Below, one piece after another: positions 40,976 to 50,191 of a DNA stretch of 64,000 nt; within the stretch, counting starts at the first letter, position 1; every line of letters begins with the position of its first letter. The notes beneath the pieces were generated by a model that was not told the DNA's origin, ran no database searches, and saw only the letters and a list, made by a program, of their open reading frames with translations. Source of the stretch: Azospirillum endophyticum (GTDB lineage: Bacteria > Pseudomonadota > Alphaproteobacteria > Azospirillales > Azospirillaceae). The stretch lies in assembly GCF_016595245.1 (NCBI RefSeq), contig NZ_JAENHM010000030.1, positions 364,387-428,386 on the forward strand, read 5' to 3'. A program made the position numbers and the translations under genes.

Positions 40976-41524
40976 ATGGCTGCCGAAACCGACGCCGGTG
41001 AACTGACCGACGGCCTGCCCCGGAAGAAATTCAGCGGCAAGAAGCTGGTCCTGTTCGTCGTTCTGCCCCTGGTCCTGCTGATCGGTGCGGGTGCCGGCGT
41101 CTATTTCTCCGGCCTGCTCGACGGGCTTCTTGGGAAGGAGAAACCGGCGGAGGGGGAGCAGGCGGCTGCCGAGGGTGAGCATGGCGCCGAGGCCGGCAAG
41201 GGCGACGCCGCGCACGCGGCACCGATCTTCTACGACCTGCCGGACATGCTGGTGAACCTGAACACCGGCAACAAGCGTCCGGCCTTCCTGAAGATCAAGA
41301 TCTCCATCCAGCTGTCGAAGCCGGAGGACGTCGGTGCGGTGGAGCATGTGCTGCCGCGCATCATCGACAATTTCCAGGTCTATCTGCGCGAGCTGCGGCT
41401 GGAGGACCTGAGGGGGTCGGCCGGCATGTACCGGCTGCGCCAGGAACTGCTTCTGCGCATCACCGCCGCCGCGTTCCCGGTGAAGGTGAAGGACGTGCTG
41501 TTCAAGGAAATGCTGGTCCAGTGA
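40976..41524 (+). CDS. fliL: Flagellar basal-body-associated protein FliL
   Basis: A 182-residue inner-membrane protein that supports stator function. A cytoplasmic N-terminus is followed by one membrane helix (LVLFVVLPLVLLIGAGAGVY, residues about 22-45), a Glu/Ala-rich linker, and the periplasmic FliL domain (DLPDMLVNLNTGNKRPAFLK, IKISIQLSKPEDVGAVEHVL, PRIIDNFQVYLRELRLEDLR, GSAGMYRLRQELLLRI). It opens the fliL-fliM-DUF6468-motE operon. Confidence 0.95.
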   Translation: MAAETDAGELTDGLPRKKFSGKKLVLFVVLPLVLLIGAGAGVYFSGLLDGLLGKEKPAEGEQAAAEGEHGAEAGKGDAAHAAPIFYDLPDMLVNLNTGNKRPAFLKIKISIQLSKPEDVGAVEHVLPRIIDNFQVYLRELRLEDLRGSAGMYRLRQELLLRITAAAFPVKVKDVLFKEMLVQ

Positions 41525-41552
41525 GGGCCCGGTCAGGTGGGGATGGGGGCCG

Positions 41553-42626
41553 ATGAGCGACACCGGTGAACTGAGCGAAGAAGAACGGCTTGCCGCCGAA
41601 TGGGCGGCATTGGCCGAGGACAGCGGCGATGTCGGCGACATGGGCGGCGGCGGATCGACGCGCGTCCTGAACCAGGACGAGATCGACAGCCTGCTGGGCT
41701 TCGACCAGAGTGGCGCCGGCGACGGCGACAACTCCGGCATCATGGCGCTGGTCAACTCGGCGCTGGTCAACTACGAACGCCTGCCCATGCTGGAGGTGGT
41801 GTTCGACCGCCTCGTCCGCATGATGTCCACCTCGCTCCGAAACTTCACCTCCGACAATGTCGAGGTCAGCCTCGACCAGATTTCCTCGGTCCGTTTCGGC
41901 GACTACCTGAACTCCATCCCGCTGCCGGCGATGCTGTCGGTCTTCAAGGCGGAGGAATGGGACAATTACGGCCTGATGGTCGTCGACTCCGCGCTGATCT
42001 ACTCCATCGTCGACGTGCTGCTCGGCGGCCGGCGCGGCACGGCGGCGATGCGCATCGAAGGCCGCCCCTACACCACCATCGAGCGCAACCTCGTGGAACG
42101 CATGGTCCATGTGGTGCTGTCCGACCTGTCCGCCGCCTTCGACCCGCTGTCGCCCGTCACCTTCCGCTTCGACCGGCTGGAGACCAACCCGCGCTTCGCC
42201 ACCATCGCGCGGCCCGCCAACGCGGCGGTGCTGGTCAAGCTGCGCATCGACATGGAGGATCGCGGCGGCCGGCTGGAGCTGATGATCCCCTACGCGACGC
42301 TGGAGCCGGTGCGTGAGCTGCTGCTCCAGATGTTCATGGGCGAGAAGTTCGGCCGTGACTCGATCTGGGAAACCCACCTGGCCTCGGAGCTGATGGTGAC
42401 GGACGTCGACCTGTCCGCCGTTCTGGACGAGGTGACGATGACCCTGCACGACGTGCTGAACTGGCGCGTCGGCACCCGCATCCTGCTGAACGCCACCCCC
42501 GACGGCGCGATCGAGCTGCGCTGCGGCGACGTGTCGATGTTCCAGGGGCGGATGGGGCGCAAGGGCGGGCACATCGCCGTCCGCCTGGAAAAGGAACTGC
42601 CCAAGCAGGAGGTCATGAGGCTATGA
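41553..42626 (+). CDS. fliM: Flagellar motor switch protein FliM
   Basis: C-ring protein that binds phosphorylated CheY and sets rotation direction. In 357 residues: a conserved N-terminal region with VLNQDEIDSLLGFDQSG, the CheC-like middle domain (LPMLEVVFDRLVRMMSTSLR, FTSDNVEVSLDQISSVRFGD), YTTIERNLVERMVHVVLSDL, and the C-terminal SpoA domain (DVLNWRVGTRILLNATPDGA). The stop overlaps the next start by 4 bp. Confidence 0.97.
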   Translation: MSDTGELSEEERLAAEWAALAEDSGDVGDMGGGGSTRVLNQDEIDSLLGFDQSGAGDGDNSGIMALVNSALVNYERLPMLEVVFDRLVRMMSTSLRNFTSDNVEVSLDQISSVRFGDYLNSIPLPAMLSVFKAEEWDNYGLMVVDSALIYSIVDVLLGGRRGTAAMRIEGRPYTTIERNLVERMVHVVLSDLSAAFDPLSPVTFRFDRLETNPRFATIARPANAAVLVKLRIDMEDRGGRLELMIPYATLEPVRELLLQMFMGEKFGRDSIWETHLASELMVTDVDLSAVLDEVTMTLHDVLNWRVGTRILLNATPDGAIELRCGDVSMFQGRMGRKGGHIAVRLEKELPKQEVMRL

Positions 42627-43273
42627 GTCCGCTGGTCTCCATCATCATCGACGTCGTCATGGTCGGCCTGTTGGCCGCGACCATCGCCTACGCGATCATC
42701 CTGAACAAGCAGATCATCAAGCTGCGCGAGAGCCGCGGCGAGATGGCCGAATTGATCCAGGGGCTGAACGAGGCGATGGGACGGGCCGACAGCGGCGTCC
42801 GCACGCTGAAGAAGGCGGCCGGCGATACCGGCGAGGATCTTCAACGCACGGTGATCAAGGCGCAGGCCCTGCGCGACGAGCTGCAATTCATGATCGAGGC
42901 GGGCGACACGCTGGCCAACCGGCTGGGCGGCGTCGGCGACCGCGATGGCGGCCGGCGCGACGGCGGTCGGGACGGCGGCAACCGGTCGGTCGCGGTGGCG
43001 CCGGTGCTGGCAGCGCGCAACCCGGTAAAGACGCCGCTGGTGGCACCACGCCCGGCGCTGCGCAGCCTGCCGGTCGAGGACGAGCATGACCATGACCATG
43101 ACGACCACGCCCCGCCGCCGGCCCGGTTGGACGCGCCGCCGCGCCGGGCCGCCGTGCGTCCCGAACCGGCTGCCGAAACGCGCGATCTCATCACCCGCGA
43201 CGGCGAAAGCCTGTCCAGGGCCGAACGTGAACTGCTGCAGGCGATCGAGAATGCCGGCAAGGGGCTTGGATGA
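42623..43273 (+). CDS. DUF6468 flagellar-cluster membrane protein
   Basis: A 216-residue protein with one N-terminal membrane helix (MSPLVSIIIDVVMVGLLAAT, IAYAIILNKQIIKLRESR), a coiled-coil domain (EMAELIQGLNEAMGRADSGV, LQRTVIKAQALRDELQFMIE) and a low-complexity Arg/Asp/His-rich tail. DUF6468 proteins occur beside fliM and motE in alphaproteobacterial flagellar clusters; function unknown. It overlaps fliM and motE by 4 bp each, so the three are cotranslated. Confidence 0.82.
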   Translation: MSPLVSIIIDVVMVGLLAATIAYAIILNKQIIKLRESRGEMAELIQGLNEAMGRADSGVRTLKKAAGDTGEDLQRTVIKAQALRDELQFMIEAGDTLANRLGGVGDRDGGRRDGGRDGGNRSVAVAPVLAARNPVKTPLVAPRPALRSLPVEDEHDHDHDDHAPPPARLDAPPRRAAVRPEPAAETRDLITRDGESLSRAERELLQAIENAGKGLG

Positions 43274-44229
43274 CCATGCGCACCAGTGACGGCAAGCCCG
43301 CGTCTGCGGGCGGCGAACCCAAGGTCGTGATCCGGCCGGCCGGCGCCGCTCCGACCGGAGTCCGCACCTCTCCGACGCTGGCCGCCCAGCAGGCGCAACT
43401 GCCGGCGGTGCGTCCCGCCGCCGGCAAGGTTCCGGCGAAGAAGGGCAAGGCGAAGGCCAAGCTCCGCAAGCCGGCGACGCCGCGCGTGCCCTTGACCGAG
43501 CGGCTTCGCGCACGGTTTCGCGGTTTCCGCTTCCGCCTGCTGCCGCTGACCATCTTCGTCGCGGTGATGATGCTGGGGGTGCGGGTCGGCGATCTGTGGC
43601 GGCTCGCCACCCATGATGCCCGCCTGCCGGATTTCCCGGTCAGCCTCGCCCAGGGTCCGCAAAGCTCCACCCCGGCCACGGCACCCAGCCAGACCCCGTC
43701 GGCGACCACCAAGCCGGCCGGCAAGGATGCGCCTCCGGCTCCCGGCGGGTCGAGCGGCCCGACGAACGCTCCGGTCGCCAATGCGCCGCCGGCGCCGCTC
43801 GGCCCCATCGACAACCAGGAACTTCTGCAGCATTTCGCCGAGCGCCGCGCCGAGATCGAGCGCCGCACCAAGGAGATGGAGCAGCGCGAGGCCCTGCTGG
43901 CCGCCGCCGAGAAGCGGATCGACCAGAAGGTGGCGGAGATGGAGAAGACCCGCTCCGACATCCAGAAGCTGATGGCCCAGGGCGACGAGAAGCAGTCGGC
44001 CCAGCTGGAAAGCCTGGTGAAGATCTACGAGACGATGAAGCCCAAGGAAGCGGCCCGCATCTTCGAGGAACTCGACATGCCGGTGCTGCTGGGCGTCATC
44101 CAGAAGATGAAGGAACAGAAGACCGCGCCGATCCTGGCCGCCATGGACCCGGTGAAGGCCAAGGAGGTCACCTCGGCCCTGGTCGAACGCCGCGTGCCGC
44201 TGACGGCGACGGTCACGGCGCCGAAGTAA
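43270..44229 (+). CDS. motE: Flagellar motility protein MotE
   Basis: In rhizobia, MotE is a periplasmic chaperone of MotC and needed for motility. Here, 319 residues: a basic, Pro/Ala-rich cytoplasmic N-terminus, one membrane helix (LLPLTIFVAVMMLGVRVGDL, about 96-115), a Pro/Thr-rich linker, a coiled coil (ERRAEIERRTKEMEQREALL), and the MgtE-N-like domain (SLVKIYETMKPKEAARIFEE, LDMPVLLGVIQKMKEQKTAP, ILAAMDPVKAKEVT). Last gene of the fliL operon, ending at a large inverted repeat. Confidence 0.87.
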   Translation: MTMRTSDGKPASAGGEPKVVIRPAGAAPTGVRTSPTLAAQQAQLPAVRPAAGKVPAKKGKAKAKLRKPATPRVPLTERLRARFRGFRFRLLPLTIFVAVMMLGVRVGDLWRLATHDARLPDFPVSLAQGPQSSTPATAPSQTPSATTKPAGKDAPPAPGGSSGPTNAPVANAPPAPLGPIDNQELLQHFAERRAEIERRTKEMEQREALLAAAEKRIDQKVAEMEKTRSDIQKLMAQGDEKQSAQLESLVKIYETMKPKEAARIFEELDMPVLLGVIQKMKEQKTAPILAAMDPVKAKEVTSALVERRVPLTATVTAPK

Positions 44230-44232
44230 TTG

Positions 44233-44353
44233 CCCCCACCCTAACCCTCCCCCGCTGGGCGGGGGAGGGGACAAGGGTTTGTGCGGAAAAGTGCTTTCGG
44301 GAAGAGCGGCGGCAGTCCCTCCCCCGCCCAGCGGGGGAGGGTTAGGGTGGGGG
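44233..44353. repeat. Large GC-rich inverted repeat (copy 1) between motE and parC
   Basis: Perfect 23-bp outer arms (44233-44255 and 44331-44353) of the CCCCCACCCTAACCC type enclose a second inverted pair, making arms of about 41 bp with one indel around a 38-nt core. A related element lies at 54697-54800. Both sit between convergent genes and probably act as bidirectional terminators and as dispersed BIME-like repeats. Confidence 0.8.
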
Positions 44354-44381
44354 TCTAACTCCCCACCCAAAACCCAACCCC

Positions 44382-46607
44382 TCACAGGAACCGGTTGTTC
44401 TTCGGGAAGCCGTTCGGCGGCATCTTGCCCTGGCCGGCGCGGTCGCCCATCCAGCCGGTCAGGTCGTGGACGGTGAAGTTGCGCTCGCCGTTCTTCCAGG
44501 TCAGCCCGTCGGCCAGCGTGAAGGTCTTCACGTCGGCGACGCTGGCGTCCTTGTATTTCTGCAGCTGGACGCCTTTGCCGCGGGCCAGCACCGGCACCTG
44601 CTCCAGCGGAAAGACCAGCATCTTGCGGTTGTTGCCGATGATGGCGAGCGTGTCGCCGGTCACCGGCTGGCAAATGCGGGCGGACTTGCCGTCCTCCAGG
44701 TTCAGGACCTGGCGGCCGGCACGGGTCTGGGCCAGAACCTCCGCCTCCTCGACGCGGAAGCCGCGGCCGTCCTCCGACACCACCAGCAGGGTGCGGCCGG
44801 GCTGGTGGCGGAACAGGTCGACGATGTCGACGTCGTTGCCGAGGTCGATCATCAGCCGCACCGGCTCGCCGAAGCCGCGGCCGCGCGGCAGCTTGTCGAC
44901 GCCGATGGTGAAGAACTTGCCGTTGCTGGCGAAGACCAGAAGCTTGTCGGTCGTCTCGCAGCGCTCGATGAACCCGCGCGCATCGCCGTCCTTGTACTTC
45001 ACGTCCTCCGCTTCCGCGTCGGTCAGGTGGCCGCGCACCGTGCGGATCCAGCCCTTGGCGGAGCAGAGGACGGTCACCGGCTCGCGCTCGACCAGCGCGT
45101 CCAGCGGCACCTCGATCACCGTCGGCGCGTCGGCGACGTCGGTGCGCCGCTTGCCGAGCGCGCCGCTGCCGAACTTCTTCTTGATCTCGGCGACACTCTC
45201 GGCGATGCGCTTCCAGCGCAGGGCCTCGTCGCCCATCAGCTCCAGCAGGCCGTTCTTCTCCTTGGTCAGCGTGTCGTGCTCGCGCCGGATTTCCATTTCC
45301 TCCAGCTTGCGCAGGTTGCGCAGCCGCATGTTGAGGATGGCGTCGGCCTGCACGTCGGTCAGGGTGAAGGCGCGGATCAGTTCCTGCTTGGGCTCGTCCT
45401 CCTCGCGGATGATGCGGATGACCTCGTCCAGGTTCAGGTAGGCGGCGAGATAGCCGCCGAGAACCTCCAGCCGGTGGTCGATCTGCTTCAGCCGGTGGTT
45501 GGACCGGCGGAGCAGCACCTCGTGCCGGTGGTCGAGGAAGGCTTGCAGCACCTCGCGCAGGTTCATCACCCGCGGCACATGATCGGCGCCCAGCACGTTC
45601 ATGTTCATCGAGAAGCGGATTTCCAGGTCGGTCGCCTGGAACAGCGAGGCCATCAGAACCTCGGGATCCACGTTGCGGTTCTTCGGCACCAGGACGAGAC
45701 GCACGTCCTCCGCCGATTCGTCGCGCACGTCGTCCAGCAGGATCAGCTTCTTGGCCAGCAGCAGCTCGGCGATCTTCTCGACCAGCCGGGCCTTCTGCAC
45801 CTGATAGGGCATTTCGGTGACGACGATCTGCCAAGTGCCCTGTCCCAGCTTCTCCACCTCCCAGCGGGCGCGCAGGCGGAAGGCGCCGCGGCCGGTGCGG
45901 TAGGCTTCGACCACGTTCTGCGGCGATTCGACCAGCACGCCGCCGGTGGGGAAATCCGGGCCGGGCATGAAACCGACCAGCGTCTCGATCGAGGCGTCGC
46001 GGTGCTTGATCAGGTGGCGCAGCGCGTCGCAGATCTCGCCGACATTGTGCGGCGGGATGTTGGTGGCCATGCCGACCGCGATGCCGCTCGACCCGTTGGC
46101 CAGCAGGTTGGGGAAGTTGGAGGGCAGCACCGCCGGCTCGTCGCCGTCGCCGTCATAGGTCGGGCGGAAATCGACGGCGTCCTCGTCGATGCCCTCCAGC
46201 AGGGCCTTGGCGACCTCGGTCAGCCGGGCTTCGGTGTACCGCATCGCTGCGGCGTTATCGCCGTCGATGTTGCCGAAATTGCCCTGGCCGTCGACCAGCG
46301 GATAGCGGACGGAGAAATCCTGGGCCAGCCGGACCAGCGCGTCGTAGACCGAGGTGTCGCCGTGCGGATGGAACTTGCCGATCACGTCGCCGACGACGCG
46401 GGCCGATTTCTTGGGCGGCGTCGTCGGTTCCAGCCGGAGCTGGCTCATGGCGAACAGCAGGCGTCGGTGCACCGGCTTCAGCCCGTCGCGCACGTCGGGC
46501 AGCGAGCGGGACATGATGGTGGACAGCGCATAGCTGAGATAGCGCTCGCCGAGCGCGTCGGCCAGCGGCTTTTCCAGGATCTCGGAGGCGGGATTTTGCG
46601 GCTTCAT
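44382..46607 (-). CDS. parC: DNA topoisomerase IV subunit A
   Basis: Decatenates daughter chromosomes with ParE. In 741 residues: the N-terminal [20 protein letters not shown], then [11 protein letters not shown], the QRDR with [12 protein letters not shown] (T85 and D89 at the positions of E. coli S80 and E84), catalytic Tyr124 in [11 protein letters not shown], and a C-terminal beta-propeller ending in [24 protein letters not shown] repeats. It is ParC rather than GyrA because the GyrA box QRRGGKG is absent. It converges on motE. Confidence 0.94.
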   Translation of the reverse strand: MKPQNPASEILEKPLADALGERYLSYALSTIMSRSLPDVRDGLKPVHRRLLFAMSQLRLEPTTPPKKSARVVGDVIGKFHPHGDTSVYDALVRLAQDFSVRYPLVDGQGNFGNIDGDNAAAMRYTEARLTEVAKALLEGIDEDAVDFRPTYDGDGDEPAVLPSNFPNLLANGSSGIAVGMATNIPPHNVGEICDALRHLIKHRDASIETLVGFMPGPDFPTGGVLVESPQNVVEAYRTGRGAFRLRARWEVEKLGQGTWQIVVTEMPYQVQKARLVEKIAELLLAKKLILLDDVRDESAEDVRLVLVPKNRNVDPEVLMASLFQATDLEIRFSMNMNVLGADHVPRVMNLREVLQAFLDHRHEVLLRRSNHRLKQIDHRLEVLGGYLAAYLNLDEVIRIIREEDEPKQELIRAFTLTDVQADAILNMRLRNLRKLEEMEIRREHDTLTKEKNGLLELMGDEALRWKRIAESVAEIKKKFGSGALGKRRTDVADAPTVIEVPLDALVEREPVTVLCSAKGWIRTVRGHLTDAEAEDVKYKDGDARGFIERCETTDKLLVFASNGKFFTIGVDKLPRGRGFGEPVRLMIDLGNDVDIVDLFRHQPGRTLLVVSEDGRGFRVEEAEVLAQTRAGRQVLNLEDGKSARICQPVTGDTLAIIGNNRKMLVFPLEQVPVLARGKGVQLQKYKDASVADVKTFTLADGLTWKNGERNFTVHDLTGWMGDRAGQGKMPPNGFPKNNRFL

Positions 46608-46628
46608 GATCAGGTCGGTTTAGCAGCT

Positions 46629-47366
46629 TCAGCCGGAACGCGCTACCGCGTTCGCGTAACGTTCTCTCAAGCGCTCACGCGCGGGCGGCAGCGGCCCGTT
46701 CAGCACGTGGCGTTCCAGGAAATGCGCGGTCAGCCGCAGCCCGTCGGCCACCGCCGCCGGGCCGCCGCCGCCGCGCCCGGCCAGGAAGTCGGGCAGGGGG
46801 AGCAGCCGGTCGCGATAGGGTTCTCCCACCGATGCGGTCACCGCCCGGCCGGTGCGCGGGCTGACATAGGCGAGATAGTCGTTGGCCCCCGACACCGCAC
46901 AGCGGTCGAGGTCGAGGCCGAAGCCGAGCTCCGCCAGCAGCCCGATCTCCCATCGCACATAGGTCTCGGCCCAGGCCGGCCCGTCCAGCAGGTCGAACAG
47001 GGCGAGCAGCCCGTCGAACAGGGCGGGGTGCGCCTCCCGCTCCGGCAATGCCGCTTCCACCAGCGCGCAGGCGCTGATGAGGGCGGCCAGCGTCTGGGCG
47101 TCGTCGAAGAAGTTGGCGGCATAGCCCTTCACCGGCTCCAGCGTGAAATGGCCGAGATGCTCCGGCAGCCGGCCGCGCCAGCGGGCGGCGACCAGCGTCC
47201 CCGGCTCCAGCGTGCCGCGTTGGCGGGACGATCGGCCACCCATCACCATGCCGCCATGCCGGCCGTGCTCGCGCGTCAGCAGGGTCGCGACGGCGGACCC
47301 TTCGCCCTGGGGGCGGGCGGACAGAACGATTCCCTGGTCGGACCAATCCATCGGTGCCGGTCGCAT
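46629..47366 (-). CDS. recO: DNA repair protein RecO
   Basis: Loads RecA with RecR at gaps in the RecF pathway. The 245 residues start with the OB-fold domain (DQGIVLSARPQGEGSAVATL, TREHGRHGGMVMGGRSSRQR). They continue with LEPGTLVAARWRGRLPEHLG and the helical C-terminal domain (FDGLLALFDLLDGPAWAETY, RWEIGLLAELGFGLDLDRCA, SGANDYLAYVSPRTGRAV). It starts 21 bp before the parC start on the same strand as parC (operon). The first ATG has a weak ribosome-binding site; Met6 is an alternative. Confidence 0.93.
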   Translation of the reverse strand: MRPAPMDWSDQGIVLSARPQGEGSAVATLLTREHGRHGGMVMGGRSSRQRGTLEPGTLVAARWRGRLPEHLGHFTLEPVKGYAANFFDDAQTLAALISACALVEAALPEREAHPALFDGLLALFDLLDGPAWAETYVRWEIGLLAELGFGLDLDRCAVSGANDYLAYVSPRTGRAVTASVGEPYRDRLLPLPDFLAGRGGGGPAAVADGLRLTAHFLERHVLNGPLPPARERLRERYANAVARSG

Positions 47367-47539
47367 GAGAGGTGGCGAGCTATCCTAATATAGGAAAAAA
47401 TCTCGCAGAGGAAACCCTCCGCGAGGGGGGGCACCCACATGCTTGGAGCATTTATGGTTTCTTCACCAGAACGCCCATAGCATCGGCACCTCAACGGTGG
47501 GGAGTCCCACCGATCGCTGACCGCCAACGGGTCCGACGC

Positions 47540-49696
47540 GTGGTCTTGAACACCAACATCGACCGATATCTTCTGGCGGAAAAGGCCGGAACCGAAGGCG
47601 TCTGGGATTGGGATCTGCGCAGCGACACGCTGTATCTCTCCCCCCGCTTCAAGGATTTTCTCGGACTGCCGCCGGGCGATCCCAGCCGGGAAACCAATCG
47701 GCCGAACGATTGGCTGTCGCTGGTCCATCCGGAAGACGTCGACTGGCTGCACGCCTCGTTCGAGGCGCAGATGGTCGGCCTGTCGGTCCCGTTCCAGATC
47801 GAACACCGCGTCCGCCGCGCCGACCTCACCGCCGATTCCGCCACCGAATCCAAGGCGAACCCGCACTGGCGCTGGCTGGTCTGCCGTGGCATGGCGGTGA
47901 TGGACGACGCAGGGGAGCCGGTCCGGCTGGTGGGCTCCGTCGCCGACATCACCGACCGCAAGCATGCCGAGCGCGAGCTGCGTCGCAGCGAGGAGCGCTA
48001 CGCGCTCGCCGCCGCCGGGGCGGCGGACGGGCTGTGGGACTGGCATATCGACAGCGGCGAGATCTACTACTCGCCGCGCTGGAAGGCGATGCTGGGCTTC
48101 GAGGACGCCGAGATCGGCGGTACCGTCGCCGAATGGTTCCAGCGGGTCCCGCCCGGCGATCTGGATGGGCTGCGCACCGCGATCGAGCTTCATCTGAGCG
48201 GCGAGCGTCCGCATCTGCAGCATGAATTCCGCATCCGCGACAAGTCCGGCGCCGAGATGTGGATGCTGGTGCGCGGGCTGGCGGTGCGCGACGACAAGGG
48301 GGCCGCCATCCGCATGGCCGGCTCGATGACCGACATCACCGCGCGGAAGAAGGCGGAACAGCAGATTCTGTTCAACGCCGTCCATGACGGCATGACCGGC
48401 CTGCCCAATCGCACCCTTCTGCTGGACCGCATCGGGCAGGCGCTGGACCGCAATCGCCGTGTCGGCGCCAGACCCTTCGCGACGATCATCATCGACCTGG
48501 ATCGCTTCAAGGCGATCAACGACGCGCTGGGCACCAGCGCCGGCGATCGCGTGCTGCGCATCGTCGCCAAGCGGCTGGATGCCAGCCGTCGCGTCGGCGA
48601 TACGCTGGCCCGCCTGTCGGCGGACGAGTTCGCGGTGCTGATCGACGAGATGGACGATGCCGGCGACGCGCTGGCGGCCGCGGAGCATATGGCCCGCTCC
48701 ATCTCCCGCCCGGTCACGCTGGAAGAGGGGCATGAGTTCGTGTTGACCGCCTCCATCGGCGTGGCGCTGAGCCAGACCGGCTATGATCGGGCGGAGGACA
48801 TGCTGCGCGATGCCAGCCTTGCCATGTACCGCGCCAAGAGCGGCGGGCGGGCCCGCATCGACGTGTTCGACACCAACCTGCGTCGGCAGGCGATGGCCGC
48901 CATGCGGATGGAGGCCGACCTGCGTGCAGCCCTGGAGCAGGGTCAGCTCTGCCTGCATTACCAGCCCATCGTCCTGCTGGAGACCGGCGCCATCGCCGGT
49001 TTCGAGGCGCTGATGCGCTGGAACCATCCGGAACGCGGGCTGGTCCCGCCGGTGGAGTTCATTCCGCTCGCCGAGGAGACCGGGTTGATCGCGCCGATGG
49101 GCCGCTGGGCGCTGGGCGCGGCGGTGCGGCAGCTCGCGGCGTGGCAGTGCCGCTTCCAGCGCCCCACGCCCCTGTTCATGAGCGTCAACGTCTCGACCCG
49201 CCAGTTCCGCGACGACGACATCGTCGGCGCGGTGCGCGATCTGCTGGACGTGGTGCCGATCCCGCCGTCCAGCCTGAAGCTGGAGTTGACGGAGAGCCTG
49301 CTGGTCCAGGATCCGGACGAGTGCCGGATGCTGATGCAGAGCCTGCGCGACATGGATGTCCGCCTGTCGATCGACGATTTCGGCACCGGCTATTCCTCGC
49401 TGGCCTATCTGCACAAGCTGCCGGTGGATGTGCTGAAGATCGACCGCAGCTTCGTCAAAGCGGTGTCGACGGGGGAGGGCAACGCCGCCATCGTCCAGGT
49501 CATCGCCGGGCTTGCCACCATTTTGCGGCTGGACGCCGTGGCGGAAGGGGTGGAAACGGAGGACGAAGCGGTGTATCTGCGCGGTCTGTGCAAATACGCC
49601 CAGGGCTACCACTTCGCCCGTCCGGCCCTGCCGGAGGCGGTCGAGCGGCTGTTGGCCGCCGAAGACGAGCACATCGCCTTGCCAGCACCGGCCTGA
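47540..49696 (+). CDS. PAS-PAS-GGDEF-EAL protein, probable c-di-GMP phosphodiesterase
   Basis: A cytoplasmic c-di-GMP protein of 718 residues. Two PAS domains (about 10-140 and 150-275; DLRSDTLYLSPRFKDFLGLP, WHIDSGEIYYSPRWKAMLGF, each followed by an ADIT-type end) precede a GGDEF domain with LSADEF in place of GGDEF (360-364). The EAL domain is intact (GFEALMRWNHP with EAL at 489-491, SVNVSTRQFRDD, LTESLL, SIDDFGTGYSSLAYLHKLPV). Synthase activity is unlikely; hydrolysis is likely. The frame is open from a GTG at 47372, but that would leave 5 bp to divergent recO; GTG 47540 is preferred with modest confidence. Confidence 0.85.
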   Translation: MVLNTNIDRYLLAEKAGTEGVWDWDLRSDTLYLSPRFKDFLGLPPGDPSRETNRPNDWLSLVHPEDVDWLHASFEAQMVGLSVPFQIEHRVRRADLTADSATESKANPHWRWLVCRGMAVMDDAGEPVRLVGSVADITDRKHAERELRRSEERYALAAAGAADGLWDWHIDSGEIYYSPRWKAMLGFEDAEIGGTVAEWFQRVPPGDLDGLRTAIELHLSGERPHLQHEFRIRDKSGAEMWMLVRGLAVRDDKGAAIRMAGSMTDITARKKAEQQILFNAVHDGMTGLPNRTLLLDRIGQALDRNRRVGARPFATIIIDLDRFKAINDALGTSAGDRVLRIVAKRLDASRRVGDTLARLSADEFAVLIDEMDDAGDALAAAEHMARSISRPVTLEEGHEFVLTASIGVALSQTGYDRAEDMLRDASLAMYRAKSGGRARIDVFDTNLRRQAMAAMRMEADLRAALEQGQLCLHYQPIVLLETGAIAGFEALMRWNHPERGLVPPVEFIPLAEETGLIAPMGRWALGAAVRQLAAWQCRFQRPTPLFMSVNVSTRQFRDDDIVGAVRDLLDVVPIPPSSLKLELTESLLVQDPDECRMLMQSLRDMDVRLSIDDFGTGYSSLAYLHKLPVDVLKIDRSFVKAVSTGEGNAAIVQVIAGLATILRLDAVAEGVETEDEAVYLRGLCKYAQGYHFARPALPEAVERLLAAEDEHIALPAPA

Positions 49697-49732
49697 AGCC
49701 GCTGCGAGCCGTTTTTATTTGGAGTTCGCGTG

Positions 49733-50116
49733 ATGTCCGACCGCAACTGCGGTGAATGCACCCTGTGCTGCAAGCTGATGGGGGTGCCCGAGCTGAAGAA
49801 GCCTTCGGCCAAATGGTGCGCATCCTGCGACCAGGGCAAGGGCTGCTCGATCTACGAGGAGCGGCCGCAGTCCTGCCGGAACTTCCAGTGCTTCTGGCTG
49901 ATGGACGAGAATTTCCCCGACGAGTTCCGCCCCGACCGCATCCATGCGCTGGCCGCCTTCAACGACGTGAAGGACAGCTGTGTCCTGCATGTCGACCCCG
50001 CCAAGCCGCGCGCCATGGGCAGCCCCGAGGTGCAGGCCCTGACCGACGCGCTGCTGAAGGTCTATTCGAAGGTGTTCTTCCTCTGCGGCAAGGAAAGCGC
50101 GATGATGCAGCGGTAA
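49733..50116 (+). CDS. YkgJ-type cysteine-cluster protein
   Basis: A 127-residue protein with an N-terminal metal-binding cluster: DRNCGECTLCCKLMGV, then KWCASCDQGKGCSIYEERPQ and SCRNFQCFWLMDENFP. The pattern C-x2-C-x2-CC ... C-x2-C ... C ... C-x3-C is that of the YkgJ/putative zinc- or iron-chelating family. Function unknown. ATG 49733 follows a GTG at 49730, either of which could start. It lies 36 bp after the EAL gene and may share its transcript. Confidence 0.85.
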   Translation: MSDRNCGECTLCCKLMGVPELKKPSAKWCASCDQGKGCSIYEERPQSCRNFQCFWLMDENFPDEFRPDRIHALAAFNDVKDSCVLHVDPAKPRAMGSPEVQALTDALLKVYSKVFFLCGKESAMMQR

Positions 50117-50191
50117 GGGCGGGGCGAAGTTGCGGGGCGGAGTTCCGCCCCGAAGTCCTTCCCTCCCGACGTCCTTACCCCCCGACTTTCT

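Noticed and set aside
42841..45834. A 997-codon minus-strand frame and a 975-codon plus-strand frame at 44466-47393
   Set aside because: Both are antisense or shifted readings of motE, parC and recO with extreme Arg/Gly/His or Leu/Gln/Val composition; the genes on the other frames have clear families.
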